A DNA stretch of 64,000 bases from NCBI RefSeq assembly GCF_009882935.1, contig NZ_WTVA01000015.1, forward strand, positions 533,108 to 597,107, written 5' to 3'. The position numbers and the translations under genes are program-made. The notes below the pieces were generated by a model that had not been told where the DNA came from, did no database searches, and saw only the letters and a list, made by a program, of their open reading frames with translations. Below, piece after piece: positions 51,528-62,250 of the stretch. How positions within the stretch are numbered: the first letter of the stretch is position 1; each line of letters begins with the position of its first letter. The DNA comes from Sneathiella chungangensis (GTDB lineage Bacteria > Pseudomonadota > Alphaproteobacteria > Sneathiellales > Sneathiellaceae).

Positions 51528-52304
51528 ATGAGAATGCCAGAATCCGCATATGTGCTGGCGGTCTATCATCGCCAGTTTGTCGTCTTTAAAAAGCTGATCG
51601 GCTCGTCCCTCGTTTCCAATGTAGCGAACCCGATCCTGTTTCTCTTCGCCTTCGGCTTCGGCATGGGATCGTTCATCGATACAATGTCCGGCATGAGCTA
51701 CCTGACATTTGTCGTCGCCGGCATGATCGCCTATTCGGCGGCCTTCGCCGCGAGCTTCGAGACGACAATCGGTTCGTTTACCCGGTACTTCATGCAGAAA
51801 AACTGGGATGCCGTTCTGTCGACCCCCGTTACCCTGTTCGAGCTCCTGTTGGGGGAAGTATTCTGGGCATCGGCAAAAGCTCTCTTCTCGGCGGTCTGCG
51901 TTCTGATCGTCGGCTGGATCTGGGGCGGCGTGCCGCTGTCGTTCCTCCCGCTCGTCACGCTGCCGATTGTCTTCCTCGGATCGATCTGCTTTGCCTGCGC
52001 CGGTCTCGTCGCAACGGCCTATGCGAAGGGATATGAGTTCTTCGCTTACTTCTTCACCTTCTGGGTGACGCCGATGTTTGTGTTCTGCGGCGTGTTTTTC
52101 GATATCTCGCGCTTTCCCGAGATCATCCAGTATCTCGCGTGGTTTTTCCCCATGACGCATCTGGTCGCCGCGATCCGGCCGCTGACCGCAGTGACACCGC
52201 TGGACGGAGCCGCCATCGCGCTTCATATTTGCTATATTATCGTCTTCAGCGCGGCCTCTTTCTGGATTGCCTATCGGCGGCTGCACCAGCGACTCTATGA
52301 CTGA
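51528..52304 (+). CDS. ABC-2 type permease (NodJ-like)
   Basis: 258 residues with six predicted membrane helices. ABC-2 features: the N-terminal amphipathic YHRQFVVFKKLIGSSLVSNV, then the EFFAYFFTFWVTPMFVFCGV and FPMTHLVAAIRPLT regions. It forms the transmembrane half of the exporter with the upstream ATPase. GAGGGAGA overlaps the ATPase end as ribosome site. The cargo is unknown. It converges on maeB, whose stop is 16 bp away. Confidence 0.92.
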   Translation: MRMPESAYVLAVYHRQFVVFKKLIGSSLVSNVANPILFLFAFGFGMGSFIDTMSGMSYLTFVVAGMIAYSAAFAASFETTIGSFTRYFMQKNWDAVLSTPVTLFELLLGEVFWASAKALFSAVCVLIVGWIWGGVPLSFLPLVTLPIVFLGSICFACAGLVATAYAKGYEFFAYFFTFWVTPMFVFCGVFFDISRFPEIIQYLAWFFPMTHLVAAIRPLTAVTPLDGAAIALHICYIIVFSAASFWIAYRRLHQRLYD

Positions 52305-52313
52305 TCCCAATGG

Positions 52314-52333
52314 AGCCGGATTACTGTCCGGCT
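52314..52333. terminator. Possible terminator between permease and maeB
   Basis: AGCCGGA and TCCGGCT form a perfect 7-bp stem with a 6-nt loop between convergent genes, spanning the maeB stop codon. No T tract follows on either strand. Confidence 0.4.
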
Positions 52334-54588
52334 TCATGGGCCGCCAGCGCCGCCATATTGACAAGGTCGGATACCGTTGCGCCGATGGGAACGATCTGCA
52401 CGGGCTTCGAGAGGCCGACGAGCAGCGGTCCGATCACCTTGCTTTCCCCAAGGACCGGCATCAGTTTCGATGCGATATTGGCGGAATGCAGGCCCGGCAT
52501 CACCAGAACATTGGCCGGCCCTGACAGGCGGCAAAACGGATAGAAGCTCGCCATCAGTTCGGGATCCAGCGCAACATCCGCCGAGATATCGCCTTCATAT
52601 TCGAAATCGAGTTCCTCCGCATCCAGCAATTCAACGGCCTCACGAATGTTGTCGGCCGTGTAATGCTTCGGATTGCCGAAGTTCGAATAGGACAGCAGCG
52701 CGACCCTCGGCTCATGCCCGAGCCGCCGCGCGACTTCTGCCGCCTCCTTGCAGATGGACACCAGTTCCTCCGCCGTTGGCAGGGTCGTGACCGTCGTATC
52801 CGCCATGAAGACGGTACGGTCGCGCCCCACGATGACGGAAACGCCGATCACGCGCTGATCCGGCTTGGGGTCGATGACTTTCTGGATTTCCTTGAAGGCC
52901 ACCGAGAACCGCCGGGTCACACCGGTCAACACGGCGTCCGCATCGCCCATGGCCACCATGCAGGCGGCAAAGATGTTCCTGTCGCGATTGACAAGGCGAG
53001 CGCAATCCCGGAACAGATAGCCTTTCCGCTGAAGCCGTTCATAGAGAAAATGATAATATTTCTCACGGTGCTCCATTTCGCTGGCATTGTAAATTTCAAT
53101 GCTCTCGGACCCTTCAATGCCGATTTCGGCCATCGTTTTCTTTACCTCATGCTCGCGGCCAAGAAGCACGGGAATGCCGTAGCCCGCCTTCTGGAATTCA
53201 ACGGCGGCGCGGATGACTTTCTCCTCCTCGCCCTCGGCAAAAACAACACGACGGGGCGCTGCGCGCACTTCATCGAGGATGAGTTGCAGGGAACCTGCGG
53301 TCGGATCGAGGCGGGCGCGGAGTTCATTCCGGTAAGCCTGCTCGTCGATAATGGGCCGGCGGGCAACGCCGCTGTCCATTGCGGCCTTCGCCACCGCCGT
53401 CGGCACATGGCTGATCAGCCGCGGATCGAACGGCACGGGGATGATATATTCCGGCCCGTAGATCGGTCGCTTCCCTTTGTAGGCGGCGGCCACCTCGTCC
53501 GGGACGTCCTCGCGTGCCAGTTCGGCAATCGCCTCCGCGGCGGCAATTTTCATTTCTTCATTGATCGTCGTCGCCCGGACGTCAAGCGCGCCACGGAAGA
53601 TATAGGGAAAGCCCAGCACGTTGTTGACCTGATTCGGAAAATCGGACCGGCCTGTCGCGACAATGGCATCACGGCGCACATCGGCGATATCTTCCGGCCG
53701 GATTTCCGGATCCGGATTGGCCATGGCGAAGATAATCGGCTTGTCGGCCATGGTTTTCACCATTTCCTTGCTGACGGCACCTTTGACGGAGAGGCCGAGA
53801 AAAATGTCCGCGCCGATCATCGCTTCCTCGAGGCTACGGGACTCCGTTGCAACGGCATGGGCGGATTTCCACTGGTTCATGCCGTCTTCACGGCCCTGGT
53901 AAATCACGCCTTTTGTGTCGCACAGGATCGCCTGATCATGGGGCAGGCCCATCGCCTTGATCAGCTCAAGGCAGGCAATCGCCGCCGCACCAGCGCCATT
54001 GACAACCACTTTACAATCTTTCAGGGAGCGCCCGGTAAGATCAAGCGCATTGATAATTCCGGCCGCACAAATAATTGCGGTTCCATGCTGGTCATCATGA
54101 AAGACCGGAATATCCATAAGTTCGCGGAGACGCTGCTCAATAATAAAACATTCCGGCGCCTTGATATCTTCCAGATTGATGCCGCCGAAACTCGGGCCCA
54201 AAAGACGCACGCAGTTGACGATTTCATCCACGTCCTCGCTGTCGATTTCGAGATCGAAACAATCGATATCGGCGAACCGCTTGAAAAGGACAGCCTTGCC
54301 TTCCATCACCGGCTTGGAGCCTAGCGCCCCAAGGTTGCCGAGGCCGAGCACCGCCGTCCCGTTCGAGATAACGGCAACGCGGTTGCCCTTTGTCGTATAG
54401 TCGTAAACCGTTTCAGGATCATCGGCGATCGCGAGGCAGGGTCCGGCAACGCCCGGCGAATAGGCGAGCGAAAGATCCCGCTGGGTCGCCACGGCTTTGG
54501 TCGCGACGATTTCAAGTTTTCCCGGCTTGCCTTGCGCATGATATCGCAAGGCTTCTTCATATTGGCTTAAATCCGGTTTCTCGCTCAT
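52321..54588 (-). CDS. maeB: NADP-dependent malic enzyme with phosphotransacetylase-like domain
   Basis: 755 residues. The N-terminal malic enzyme (about 1-430) shows [20 protein letters not shown], the metal site [15 protein letters not shown], and the Rossmann [20 protein letters not shown]. The C-terminal PTA-like domain (about 430-755) includes [18 protein letters not shown]; in MaeB proteins it is regulatory and often inactive as a transacetylase. It decarboxylates malate to pyruvate with NADPH formation. It diverges from mutS across 99 bp. The length is normal for MaeB. Confidence 0.96.
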   Translation of the reverse strand: MSEKPDLSQYEEALRYHAQGKPGKLEIVATKAVATQRDLSLAYSPGVAGPCLAIADDPETVYDYTTKGNRVAVISNGTAVLGLGNLGALGSKPVMEGKAVLFKRFADIDCFDLEIDSEDVDEIVNCVRLLGPSFGGINLEDIKAPECFIIEQRLRELMDIPVFHDDQHGTAIICAAGIINALDLTGRSLKDCKVVVNGAGAAAIACLELIKAMGLPHDQAILCDTKGVIYQGREDGMNQWKSAHAVATESRSLEEAMIGADIFLGLSVKGAVSKEMVKTMADKPIIFAMANPDPEIRPEDIADVRRDAIVATGRSDFPNQVNNVLGFPYIFRGALDVRATTINEEMKIAAAEAIAELAREDVPDEVAAAYKGKRPIYGPEYIIPVPFDPRLISHVPTAVAKAAMDSGVARRPIIDEQAYRNELRARLDPTAGSLQLILDEVRAAPRRVVFAEGEEEKVIRAAVEFQKAGYGIPVLLGREHEVKKTMAEIGIEGSESIEIYNASEMEHREKYYHFLYERLQRKGYLFRDCARLVNRDRNIFAACMVAMGDADAVLTGVTRRFSVAFKEIQKVIDPKPDQRVIGVSVIVGRDRTVFMADTTVTTLPTAEELVSICKEAAEVARRLGHEPRVALLSYSNFGNPKHYTADNIREAVELLDAEELDFEYEGDISADVALDPELMASFYPFCRLSGPANVLVMPGLHSANIASKLMPVLGESKVIGPLLVGLSKPVQIVPIGATVSDLVNMAALAAHEAGQ

Positions 54589-54687
54589 CGACCCGCGTCC
54601 TCACACTCTTCTTGTTCATCTGAATTCAAGTTTAAAATTTTACGATTAAGCAGTTGGCAAAACAGCCTGCTATGGTAGTTTTCCTTC

Positions 54688-57366
54688 ATGCCTACCCTAG
54701 TCAAAACCAAGTCGCAACTGAATAAATCAGCAACCCCGATGATGGCGCAGTATCTGGCCATCAAGGAGGCGCATCCCGACAGCCTGCTGTTTTACCGGAT
54801 GGGGGATTTTTACGAATTGTTTTTTGACGACGCGGTGGTGGCGTCAAAGGCGCTGGATATCGCCCTCACCAAACGGGGCAAGCATGCCGGGGAAGATATC
54901 CCCATGTGCGGCGTCCCGATCCACGCCGCGGACAGCTACTTGCAAAAATTGATCCGCAAGGGTCACCGCGTCGCCGTGGCGGAACAGACGGAAAGTCCGG
55001 CGGAGGCGAAAAAGCGGGGCTACAAGGCTGTCGTCGCGCGCGAAGTCGTGCGCCTGGTAACGCCCGGTACCATCACGGAAGACAGTCTTCTGGATGCCCG
55101 CAGCCATAACTTTCTGCTTTCACTGGCGCGCGCCGGGAAAGACTATGCCATGGCATGGCTAGATATTTCGACGGGCGAATTTTTTGCGACTGCCCTGCGG
55201 CCGGAGGAATTGCCAGCGCATATTGCCCGCCTTCACCCGGGTGAAATACTGGTGTCGGACAAATGGCTTGAGGAGGAAGACCTGTCCGAGGGGCTGCGCG
55301 ATTGGGGAAAGGCACTGACGCCGTTGCCGTCCGTCCGCTTCAATAGCCAAAACGGGGAGAAACGGCTGAAAGACCTGTTCAGCGTGGCAACCCTCGACGC
55401 GTTCGGCGCGTTCAGCCGGGCGGAACTGGCTGCGGCCGGCGCGCTTGTCGATTATGTGGAACTGACGCAGAAAGGGAAATTTCCGCTGATCAAGACGCCG
55501 GTGCAGATGGCGCCGGGCGACGTCATGTCCATCGACGCGGCGACGCGCCGTAATCTCGAGCTTACCCGCACCTTGACCGGCGAGCGGAACGGCAGCCTGC
55601 TTGCCACGATCGACAGGACGGTAACCGGTGGCGGCGGCCGACGGCTCGCCGCGGATATGGCGGGCCCGTTGACGGAACCGGAAAAGATCTCCGCTCGGCT
55701 CGATATGGTGAATTTCTTTACGAGCGATCACGGCAGACGGGAACGCCTGCGGGACATCCTCCGCCGCTGCCCGGATACGGAGCGGGCGCTTTCCCGCCTG
55801 GTTTTGGGACGCGGCGGTCCCCGTGATCTTGCCGTTATCCGCGACGGACTTGCGGAAACGGCGAATATTCGCGCCAGCCTCTCGACAAGCGGTCTTGATT
55901 CTCTCCCGGACGGTCTGGCGGACGCGAGCGAACAGCTTGGATATCACGCCGACCTTGTCGAACTTCTCACGACGGCCCTTGCCCCGGACCTGCCATTGCT
56001 CGCCCGCGACGGCGGATTTATAGCACGCGGGTATCGCCCCGACCTTGACGAGCATCGGGCCCTTAGGGATGAGAGCCGCCGCCATATCGCCAATCTGCAG
56101 GCGGCATATGCAAAGGAAGTCGGTGTCCCTGCGCTTAAGATCAAGCATAACAACGTGCTTGGCTATTTTATCGAGATCACGCCACGCTTTGTTGACAAGA
56201 TGACGACCGATTTCATCCACCGTCAGACAATGGCGAATGCGGTTCGCTATACGACAGTCGTTCTTGGCGAGCTGGAGGACAAGATCTCCCGCGCCGGCGA
56301 GCGGGCGCTCGCCCTTGAACTGTCGCTGTTCGATGAGCTGGTCGAAAAGGTGAAAGAGGCGGGGCCCGCCATTCTCTCCGCCGCCGAAGCGATCGCGCGC
56401 ATTGACGTCGCCGCCAGCCATGCGGAACTGGCGGTCGAGCAGTCCTATTGCCGGCCAGCGATTGATGACAGCCTCCGCTTCGAGATTACCGGCGGCCGCC
56501 ATCCCGTCGTTGAAGCCGCCCTGAAATCGAATGCGGAAGCGGATTTTGTCGCCAATGACTGCTGCCTTAATGAAGATCGGCGGCTGTGGCTCCTTACCGG
56601 CCCGAACATGGCGGGTAAAAGCACTTTCCTCCGGCAGAATGCCTTGATCGCGATTCTCGCGCAGATGGGGTCTTTTGTCCCCGCGACGTCCGCCCATATC
56701 GGAATAGTTGACCGCCTGTTCAGCCGCGTCGGCGCCGCCGACGATCTCGCGCGCGGGCGCTCCACTTTCATGGTCGAAATGGTGGAAACGGCCTCGATCC
56801 TTAATCAGGCGGGCGCCCGCTCCCTGGTTATTCTTGATGAAATCGGCAGGGGCACGGCGACATTCGATGGCCTGTCGATTGCCTGGGCAACGGTCGAAAA
56901 TCTTCATGATGTGAATAAATGCAGGGCCCTGTTTGCGACGCATTATCATGAACTGACGGCCCTCGCCGCCAAGCTCTCCGCGCTGCAGAATCACAGCATG
57001 CGGGTCCGGGAATGGAAAGGCGACGTGATTTTCCTTCACGAAGTCGCGGATGGATCGGCGGACCGGTCCTACGGGATCCAGGTCGCGAAACTCGCCGGCC
57101 TGCCAAAGGCGGTGATCAGCCGCGCGGAAAGTGTTCTGACGGCGCTGGAGGAAAAAGACCAGGGTTCGGCGGCGACGCGGCTTGCCAATGACCTTCCTCT
57201 CTTTTCCACCATCGTCAACGAGGCGGCGGCGCGAGAAACCGAGAAAATACCGTCCGCCCTTGAAGAACGGCTGGCATCAATCAACGTGGATGATCTGTCG
57301 CCGCGAGATGCCCTGAGCCTGCTTTATGAACTCAAAGAAATAATGGAAAAGGCGTCATCTAGTTAA
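54688..57366 (+). CDS. mutS: DNA mismatch repair protein MutS
   Basis: 892 residues. The mismatch-binding domain I has the Phe-x-Glu motif in [20 protein letters not shown] (near residue 35). The lever and clamp domains follow, then the ATPase: Walker A is [15 protein letters not shown] near 637, Walker B is [19 protein letters not shown] near 712, and the C-terminal helix-turn-helix lies near the end. It recognises mismatches and recruits MutL. It stands alone, head-to-head with maeB. Full length and no damage seen. Confidence 0.97.
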   Translation: MPTLVKTKSQLNKSATPMMAQYLAIKEAHPDSLLFYRMGDFYELFFDDAVVASKALDIALTKRGKHAGEDIPMCGVPIHAADSYLQKLIRKGHRVAVAEQTESPAEAKKRGYKAVVAREVVRLVTPGTITEDSLLDARSHNFLLSLARAGKDYAMAWLDISTGEFFATALRPEELPAHIARLHPGEILVSDKWLEEEDLSEGLRDWGKALTPLPSVRFNSQNGEKRLKDLFSVATLDAFGAFSRAELAAAGALVDYVELTQKGKFPLIKTPVQMAPGDVMSIDAATRRNLELTRTLTGERNGSLLATIDRTVTGGGGRRLAADMAGPLTEPEKISARLDMVNFFTSDHGRRERLRDILRRCPDTERALSRLVLGRGGPRDLAVIRDGLAETANIRASLSTSGLDSLPDGLADASEQLGYHADLVELLTTALAPDLPLLARDGGFIARGYRPDLDEHRALRDESRRHIANLQAAYAKEVGVPALKIKHNNVLGYFIEITPRFVDKMTTDFIHRQTMANAVRYTTVVLGELEDKISRAGERALALELSLFDELVEKVKEAGPAILSAAEAIARIDVAASHAELAVEQSYCRPAIDDSLRFEITGGRHPVVEAALKSNAEADFVANDCCLNEDRRLWLLTGPNMAGKSTFLRQNALIAILAQMGSFVPATSAHIGIVDRLFSRVGAADDLARGRSTFMVEMVETASILNQAGARSLVILDEIGRGTATFDGLSIAWATVENLHDVNKCRALFATHYHELTALAAKLSALQNHSMRVREWKGDVIFLHEVADGSADRSYGIQVAKLAGLPKAVISRAESVLTALEEKDQGSAATRLANDLPLFSTIVNEAAARETEKIPSALEERLASINVDDLSPRDALSLLYELKEIMEKASSS

Positions 57367-57437
57367 TGACAAGGCGGCCTGCGGCCATTACTTTTCACCT
57401 CAGCAACAAAATAAAAACAAATAAAGGGAGACAGCGC

Positions 57438-58208
57438 ATGTTTGATTTATCGGGAAAAAATGTCGTCATTACAGGGTCCAGCAAGGGCATCGGCAAGGCC
57501 ATCGCCCATCAGATGGCACTTGCGGGGGCGAAAGTCACGATCTCAAGCCGCAAGGCCGATGCCTGCGAGGCGGTGGCGAAGGAAATCAACGACAGCCTGC
57601 CGGCGGGCAGCAGTGGCAAGGCCGTGTCGATACCCTGCAACATCAATTCCAAGGAATCGCTGCAGAATCTCGTCGATGAAACCCACAAGGTTTTCGGCGA
57701 CATCCATGTTCTTGTCTGCAACGCCGCGCTTAACCCCTATTTCGGTCCATCGACCGACATTCCGGATGACGCGTTTGACAAGATCATGTCGGCGAATATC
57801 AAATCCAATCACTGGCTCTGCAACATGGTGCTGCCGGAAATGAAAGCCCGCAAGGACGGCGCGATCATTATCGTCTCTTCCATCGGCGGTTTGCGCGGCT
57901 CGCCGGTTCTTGGCGCCTACAGCATTTCCAAAGCGGCGGACATGCAGCTCGTCCGCAACCTCGCCGTAGAGCATGGCGCGGACAACATTCGGGTGAACGC
58001 CATTGCGCCGGGACTGATCCAGACGGACTTCGCACGTGCCCTTTGGGAAAACCCGGATATTCTGAAACGCGCGACATCCCGCGCCCCGCTTCAACGGATC
58101 GGCCAGCCCGAAGAGATTGCCGGTGCGGCGATCTATATGGCATCAAGCGCCGGGACTTTCCTCACCGGTCAGACCCTCGTGATCGACGGCGGTCAGACCA
58201 TCGCCTGA
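57438..58208 (+). CDS. Short-chain dehydrogenase/reductase
   Basis: 256 residues from ATG 57438 with AAAGGGAGA upstream; the frame is open back to the mutS stop, but that part is not conserved-looking. Features: ITGSSKGIGKAIAHQMALAG at the N-terminus with R in SSRKADAC (NADP preference), CNAAL near 95, the Ser in VSSIGGLRGSP near 143, YSISKAADMQ near 156 and ITIDGG-like VIDGGQTIA at the end. The substrate is unassigned. It is separated from mutS by 71 bp and converges on the LysE-type gene. Confidence 0.9.
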   Translation: MFDLSGKNVVITGSSKGIGKAIAHQMALAGAKVTISSRKADACEAVAKEINDSLPAGSSGKAVSIPCNINSKESLQNLVDETHKVFGDIHVLVCNAALNPYFGPSTDIPDDAFDKIMSANIKSNHWLCNMVLPEMKARKDGAIIIVSSIGGLRGSPVLGAYSISKAADMQLVRNLAVEHGADNIRVNAIAPGLIQTDFARALWENPDILKRATSRAPLQRIGQPEEIAGAAIYMASSAGTFLTGQTLVIDGGQTIA

Positions 58209-58216
58209 TCCGTCTG

Positions 58217-58846
58217 TCAGTTCGTTGCCGCCATCCGGTCGTAAATCAGGCTGGCGGCGACGAAAAACATCATCCCCGCCACCAGCAGATCTAGGATACG
58301 CGCGCCTGTTTTATCTCGCAGGAGCGGAGCCAGGAAACGCGCGCCATATCCAATGGTGAAGAACCAGCCAAAGGATGCCGTAATCGCGCCCAGGACAAAG
58401 TAAATCCGGTCATCCAGCGCATAACCGGAGGCGATCCCTCCAAGGAGAATGACTGTATCCAGATAAACATGGGGGTTGAGGAAGCCGAAGGCGAGCGTCA
58501 GCGAAACGGCTTTTCTTCTTGATGACGCAACGGGCGCGCCGTTTTCGGCGGGCACGGGATCCGGCCAAATCACCCGGCGGCATGAGAGCAGACCGAAGGC
58601 AATCAGAAAAACGGCACCGCCCCAGCTTGCCCAGGAAACCAACCAGGGAAAGGCCGCGATGGCGGATCCCAATCCCAATGCGCCCGCAAGGATCAATGTC
58701 GCGTCGATAAGGGCGGATAGCAGGCAAACGATAAACACCTGATCACGGTGGATACCCTGCCGGAGGACAAACAGGTTCTGTGCGCCAATGGCGATGATCA
58801 ACGCCGCACCGAGTATTGCGCCATCTGTATACGCAAAAAAATGCAT
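58217..58846 (-). CDS. LysE/ArgO-type amino-acid exporter
   Basis: 209 residues from ATG 58846; the long in-frame stretch upstream overlaps the DUF1801 gene and is rejected. Six predicted membrane helices; family features are GAILGAALIIAIGAQNLFVL and GFLNPHVYLDTVILLGGIAS (asparagine-proline pair in helix IV). It likely exports lysine or arginine. The start is 2 bp after the DUF1801 stop, so the two are translationally linked. Confidence 0.9.
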   Translation of the reverse strand: MHFFAYTDGAILGAALIIAIGAQNLFVLRQGIHRDQVFIVCLLSALIDATLILAGALGLGSAIAAFPWLVSWASWGGAVFLIAFGLLSCRRVIWPDPVPAENGAPVASSRRKAVSLTLAFGFLNPHVYLDTVILLGGIASGYALDDRIYFVLGAITASFGWFFTIGYGARFLAPLLRDKTGARILDLLVAGMMFFVAASLIYDRMAATN

Positions 58847-58848
58847 TG

Positions 58849-59271
58849 TCAGGCTTTCGCCGCCTTCGCCTTGTTTCGGTGATAGGTCAGCGCCGCGGCG
58901 ATAAAGTCCCGCAGGTCTTTCTCCGCGGGCCTGTCGTCGGGTCCGATAAGGAGAGCGCGAGTGCCGCTGTAGCGGAAAGCGCCGGGGCGTGATGCCCTGA
59001 AGTCGTTGATAAGGCTCGTCTGACAATGAATATAAATCCCGACGTGATCTGGCTCTTTCGCCGGCGCAAGGCGGATCGGCGTGCCAATTCCGCCATTAGC
59101 CGCATAGCTAGGCTCGCCCCATTTCAGCGTTTCAGTAATTTTAACGCCGTCCATGTCGGCGGCGGCCTCGAAAATCAGCTGCCTAAATCCCAGCAATTTG
59201 CTTCTGAGAGATTTCGGATAGGATTTATAGACGGCGGCGACCGATAAATCTTCAAACTCAAATTGGTCCAT
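58849..59271 (-). CDS. DUF1801 (YdhG-like) protein
   Basis: 140 residues. The YjbR/YdhG-like fold is suggested by YPKSLRSKLLGFRQLIFEAA, ITETLKWGEPSYA (near residue 47) and HVGIYIHCQTSLINDFRASR. The family is widespread and of unknown function; some members bind iron or act near chelatases. It is probably transcribed with the downstream LysE-type exporter. The upstream region (59272-59421) is divergent to glnD and holds a 6-bp inverted repeat (GGCCCA/TGGGCC, 59378-59405). Confidence 0.85.
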   Translation of the reverse strand: MDQFEFEDLSVAAVYKSYPKSLRSKLLGFRQLIFEAAADMDGVKITETLKWGEPSYAANGGIGTPIRLAPAKEPDHVGIYIHCQTSLINDFRASRPGAFRYSGTRALLIGPDDRPAEKDLRDFIAAALTYHRNKAKAAKA

Positions 59272-59421
59272 CTCGGATACTCACTTGGGTTTTGCGCCCT
59301 AAATTATCAGGAAGCGTCGATATATTTCGGGCTTTCGGCCCCGAATTTTGTTAAACAGCAGTCAGCGGAGTTTAAAAGGCCCAAGCGATAAAAACAATCT
59401 GGGCCGTTAATTGGATGTTAC

Positions 59422-62214
59422 ATGGAAAAAATTCCAAACCGGAAAGAAATAATAGACAGGCGCGCGCTGGTACTGGCGATTTCCGAAATTGCCGAGCAAC
59501 ATGCGCCGAGCAGTTTCGAGTTTCGCCGCGATGTCCTGAAACAGCTTAAAGTGACGTTCGATAATGGCAACAAGGCGGTAGAGAAGCGGTTCTTGCAGAC
59601 CAACAAAGGCCGGGCGACGATGTATGCGCAGTGCTTCCTGGTCGATCAGCTTATCCGCACTATTTATGACGCGGCCACGCAATATGTCTACCGGTTGAGC
59701 AACCCGACATCGGAGGAGAAACTGTCGCTTGTTGCCGTCGGCGGTTACGGACGCGGGGAACTGGCGCCCTATTCCGACGTCGATCTTCTGTTCCTCTTTC
59801 CCTATAAACAGACGCCATGGTGCGAACAGGTAATCGAATTCGTCCTCTATATGCTCTGGGACCTGGGCCTCAAGGTCGGTCACTCAACACGCAATGTGAA
59901 CGAATGTATCCGCCTCGCCAAGAAGGATACGACGATCCAGACCGCCCTGCTGGAGGCGCGCTACGTCTGGGGCGACCAGGATATGTTCAAGGAAATGTAT
60001 CGCCGGTACCTGAAAGAAGTCGCCGCCGGGCATAGCCGGGAATTCATCGAGGCAAAACTGCAGGAACGAAAAGAACGCCACGAGCGCTATGGCAATTCCC
60101 GCTATCTGGTTGAGCCCAACATCAAGGAAGGCAAAGGTGGCCTCCGCGATCTGCAGACCCTGTTCTGGATCGGAAAATTTCTCCATGGCACGACGGATAT
60201 CTCCCGCCTTGTCGAACTTGGCGTCTTTACGGAAAAGGAACGGCGCAAGCTGACGAAGGCGTCAAATTTTCTTCGCTCCGTCCGCTGTCATCTGCATTAC
60301 CTGACCCGCCGACCCGAAGAGCGGATCACCTTCGATGTCCAGACCGAACTTGCCAAACGCCTGCATTACAAGGACCATGCGGGAACGCGCGGCGTGGAAC
60401 GGTTCATGAAGCATTATTTCCTCGTCGCCAAGGATGTTGGTGACCTGACGCGGATTTTCTGCGCCAAGCTGGAGGCCGAGCAGCAGAAGACAAGCCGTTT
60501 GCCGATCCCGCGGCTCGGCCTTGGTCGACGCAAGCTCAAAGGGTATGTGGTCGAAAGCGGCCGCATCAATGTCGAGCATGAGGACGATTTCAAGAAAGAA
60601 CCCGTCAAAATGCTCGAACTGTTCCATCTGGCGCAGGAGAAGGGCCTCGATGTGCATCCCAACGCGCTGCGCCTGATCCGCCAGGACCTCAAGCTGATCA
60701 ACCGGAGTGTCCGGAACGACCCGAGGGCGAACCAGCTTTTCCTGGAAATGATGACCAGCCACAAGGATCCGGAAACGACGTTGCGGCGCCTCAATGAAGC
60801 CGGCGTATTCGGTCGCTTCGTTCCTGATTTCGGTCGCGTCGTTGCCCAGATGCAGCATGACATGTACCATGTCTATACGGTGGATGAGCATACGATCCGG
60901 GCAATCGGCATTGTCTCGCAGATCGAGCAGGGCGCGCTGAAAGAGGATCACCCGCTGTCCCATAATATTATGCCGAAAATCGTCTCGCGTAACGTCCTTT
61001 ATGTTGCCGTGCTGATCCACGACATTGCCAAGGGCCGGGGCGGCGATCACTCGATCCTCGGTGCAGAGGTCGCGGAAAAACTATGTCCGCGACTCGGTCT
61101 ATCGCCATCGGAAACCGAAACGGTTTCATGGCTCGTGCGTTATCACCTCGCGTTCAGCGGGTATGCCTTCAAGCGGGATATCGCGGATCCGAAAACCGTC
61201 GAGGATTTTGTCCAGATTGTCCAAAGCCCGGAAAGGCTCCGGCTTTTGCTGGTGCTGACCGTCGCCGATATCCGCGCCGTCGGCCCCAATGTATGGAATG
61301 GCTGGAAGGGCCAGCTCCTGCGCGAGCTTTACTATGCAAGCGAAACCGCATTGACGGGCGGCCATATCTCTGAGGGCCGCGCCGAACGGGCCAAGCATTA
61401 TCAGGAAGAATTGCGCAGCCAGCTCAAAGGGTGGAAGAAGAAGGAAATCGACGATCATATCAGCCGCTTCTATCAATCCTACTGGATCGCGACGAGCAAC
61501 GAAGACCGCATGAAACATGCCGCATTGATGCGCAAGGCAGATAAGGAGAAATCGCTTTTTACCATCGAGACCAAAAGCGACCCGTTCCGCTCCGTCACCG
61601 AGGTCATCGTATATACCGCAGACCATCCCGGGCTCTTCTCGCGGATAACCGGCGCGATGTCGGTCAGCGGCGCGAACATTGTCGATGCAAAAATCCATAC
61701 GACGACCGATGGCATGGCGCTTGATACATTTTTCATTCAGGATTCGGAAGGCAAGGTTTATGACCAGCGCGGCCGCATGAAGAAATTGCGGCAGGCGATA
61801 GAGGACACCCTGCAGGGCGCCCGAAAACCGCATCTGGAAATCATCGACCGCCGTGAAGCAAGCCTGCCGAGCCGCACGGAGATCTTCAAGGTTCAACCCG
61901 GCGTGATCCTCGACAACAAGGCGTCGAACACCCACACCGTTATTGAAGTGCGCGGACGCGACCGGCCCGGTCTGCTTGCCGGCCTGACCCGGACGTTGTT
62001 TAATCTCTCCCTCTCGATCTCTTCGGCGCATATCGCGACCTACGGCGAGCGTGCCGTGGACGTCTTTTATGTGAAAGACAGTTTCGGACTCAAAATCACG
62101 AACAAGGTCAAACTCGCCAGTATCGAGAAGAAACTTCTGGCGGCGCTGTCGGATGGGACCGAAAAGCAGAAAATTTCCACGCCCGCAAAAAAAGCCGCTG
62201 GCGGCGGAAGCTGA
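59422..62214 (+). CDS. glnD: Bifunctional PII uridylyltransferase/uridylyl-removing enzyme GlnD
   Basis: 930 residues. The nucleotidyltransferase motif is GGYGRGELAPYSDVDLLFLF near residues 107-126. A helical linker follows, then an HD domain (LIHDIAKGRGGDHSILGAEV near 531-550) for deuridylylation, and two ACT domains (TEVIVYTADHPGLFSRITGA near 727 and IEVRGRDRPGLLAGLTRTLF near 840) that sense glutamine. It modifies Tyr51 of GlnK/GlnB according to nitrogen status. Length and architecture are normal. murJ follows 36 bp later. Confidence 0.97.
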   Translation: MEKIPNRKEIIDRRALVLAISEIAEQHAPSSFEFRRDVLKQLKVTFDNGNKAVEKRFLQTNKGRATMYAQCFLVDQLIRTIYDAATQYVYRLSNPTSEEKLSLVAVGGYGRGELAPYSDVDLLFLFPYKQTPWCEQVIEFVLYMLWDLGLKVGHSTRNVNECIRLAKKDTTIQTALLEARYVWGDQDMFKEMYRRYLKEVAAGHSREFIEAKLQERKERHERYGNSRYLVEPNIKEGKGGLRDLQTLFWIGKFLHGTTDISRLVELGVFTEKERRKLTKASNFLRSVRCHLHYLTRRPEERITFDVQTELAKRLHYKDHAGTRGVERFMKHYFLVAKDVGDLTRIFCAKLEAEQQKTSRLPIPRLGLGRRKLKGYVVESGRINVEHEDDFKKEPVKMLELFHLAQEKGLDVHPNALRLIRQDLKLINRSVRNDPRANQLFLEMMTSHKDPETTLRRLNEAGVFGRFVPDFGRVVAQMQHDMYHVYTVDEHTIRAIGIVSQIEQGALKEDHPLSHNIMPKIVSRNVLYVAVLIHDIAKGRGGDHSILGAEVAEKLCPRLGLSPSETETVSWLVRYHLAFSGYAFKRDIADPKTVEDFVQIVQSPERLRLLLVLTVADIRAVGPNVWNGWKGQLLRELYYASETALTGGHISEGRAERAKHYQEELRSQLKGWKKKEIDDHISRFYQSYWIATSNEDRMKHAALMRKADKEKSLFTIETKSDPFRSVTEVIVYTADHPGLFSRITGAMSVSGANIVDAKIHTTTDGMALDTFFIQDSEGKVYDQRGRMKKLRQAIEDTLQGARKPHLEIIDRREASLPSRTEIFKVQPGVILDNKASNTHTVIEVRGRDRPGLLAGLTRTLFNLSLSISSAHIATYGERAVDVFYVKDSFGLKITNKVKLASIEKKLLAALSDGTEKQKISTPAKKAAGGGS

Positions 62215-62250
62215 TGGGCAGTTCCGGCTTACCTGTGCTATAGGAAAGCC

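Noticed and set aside
52663..54324. 553-residue open frame antisense to maeB
   Set aside because: It is fully inside the clear maeB gene on the other strand; high-GC codon usage gives long antisense frames and the translation has no recognisable motif.
55159..57039. 626-residue open frame antisense to mutS
   Set aside because: mutS is unmistakable on the plus strand with all motifs; the antisense product is low-complexity in Arg/Gly/His and unlikely to be made.
58847..59026. N-terminal extension of the LysE-type exporter
   Set aside because: It overlaps the DUF1801 gene and is hydrophilic and Arg-rich; the membrane protein begins at 58846.
59378..59405. GGCCCA/TGGGCC inverted repeat upstream of glnD
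   Set aside because: Only 6 bp per arm with a 16-bp spacer; expected by chance in GC-rich DNA, so no function is claimed.
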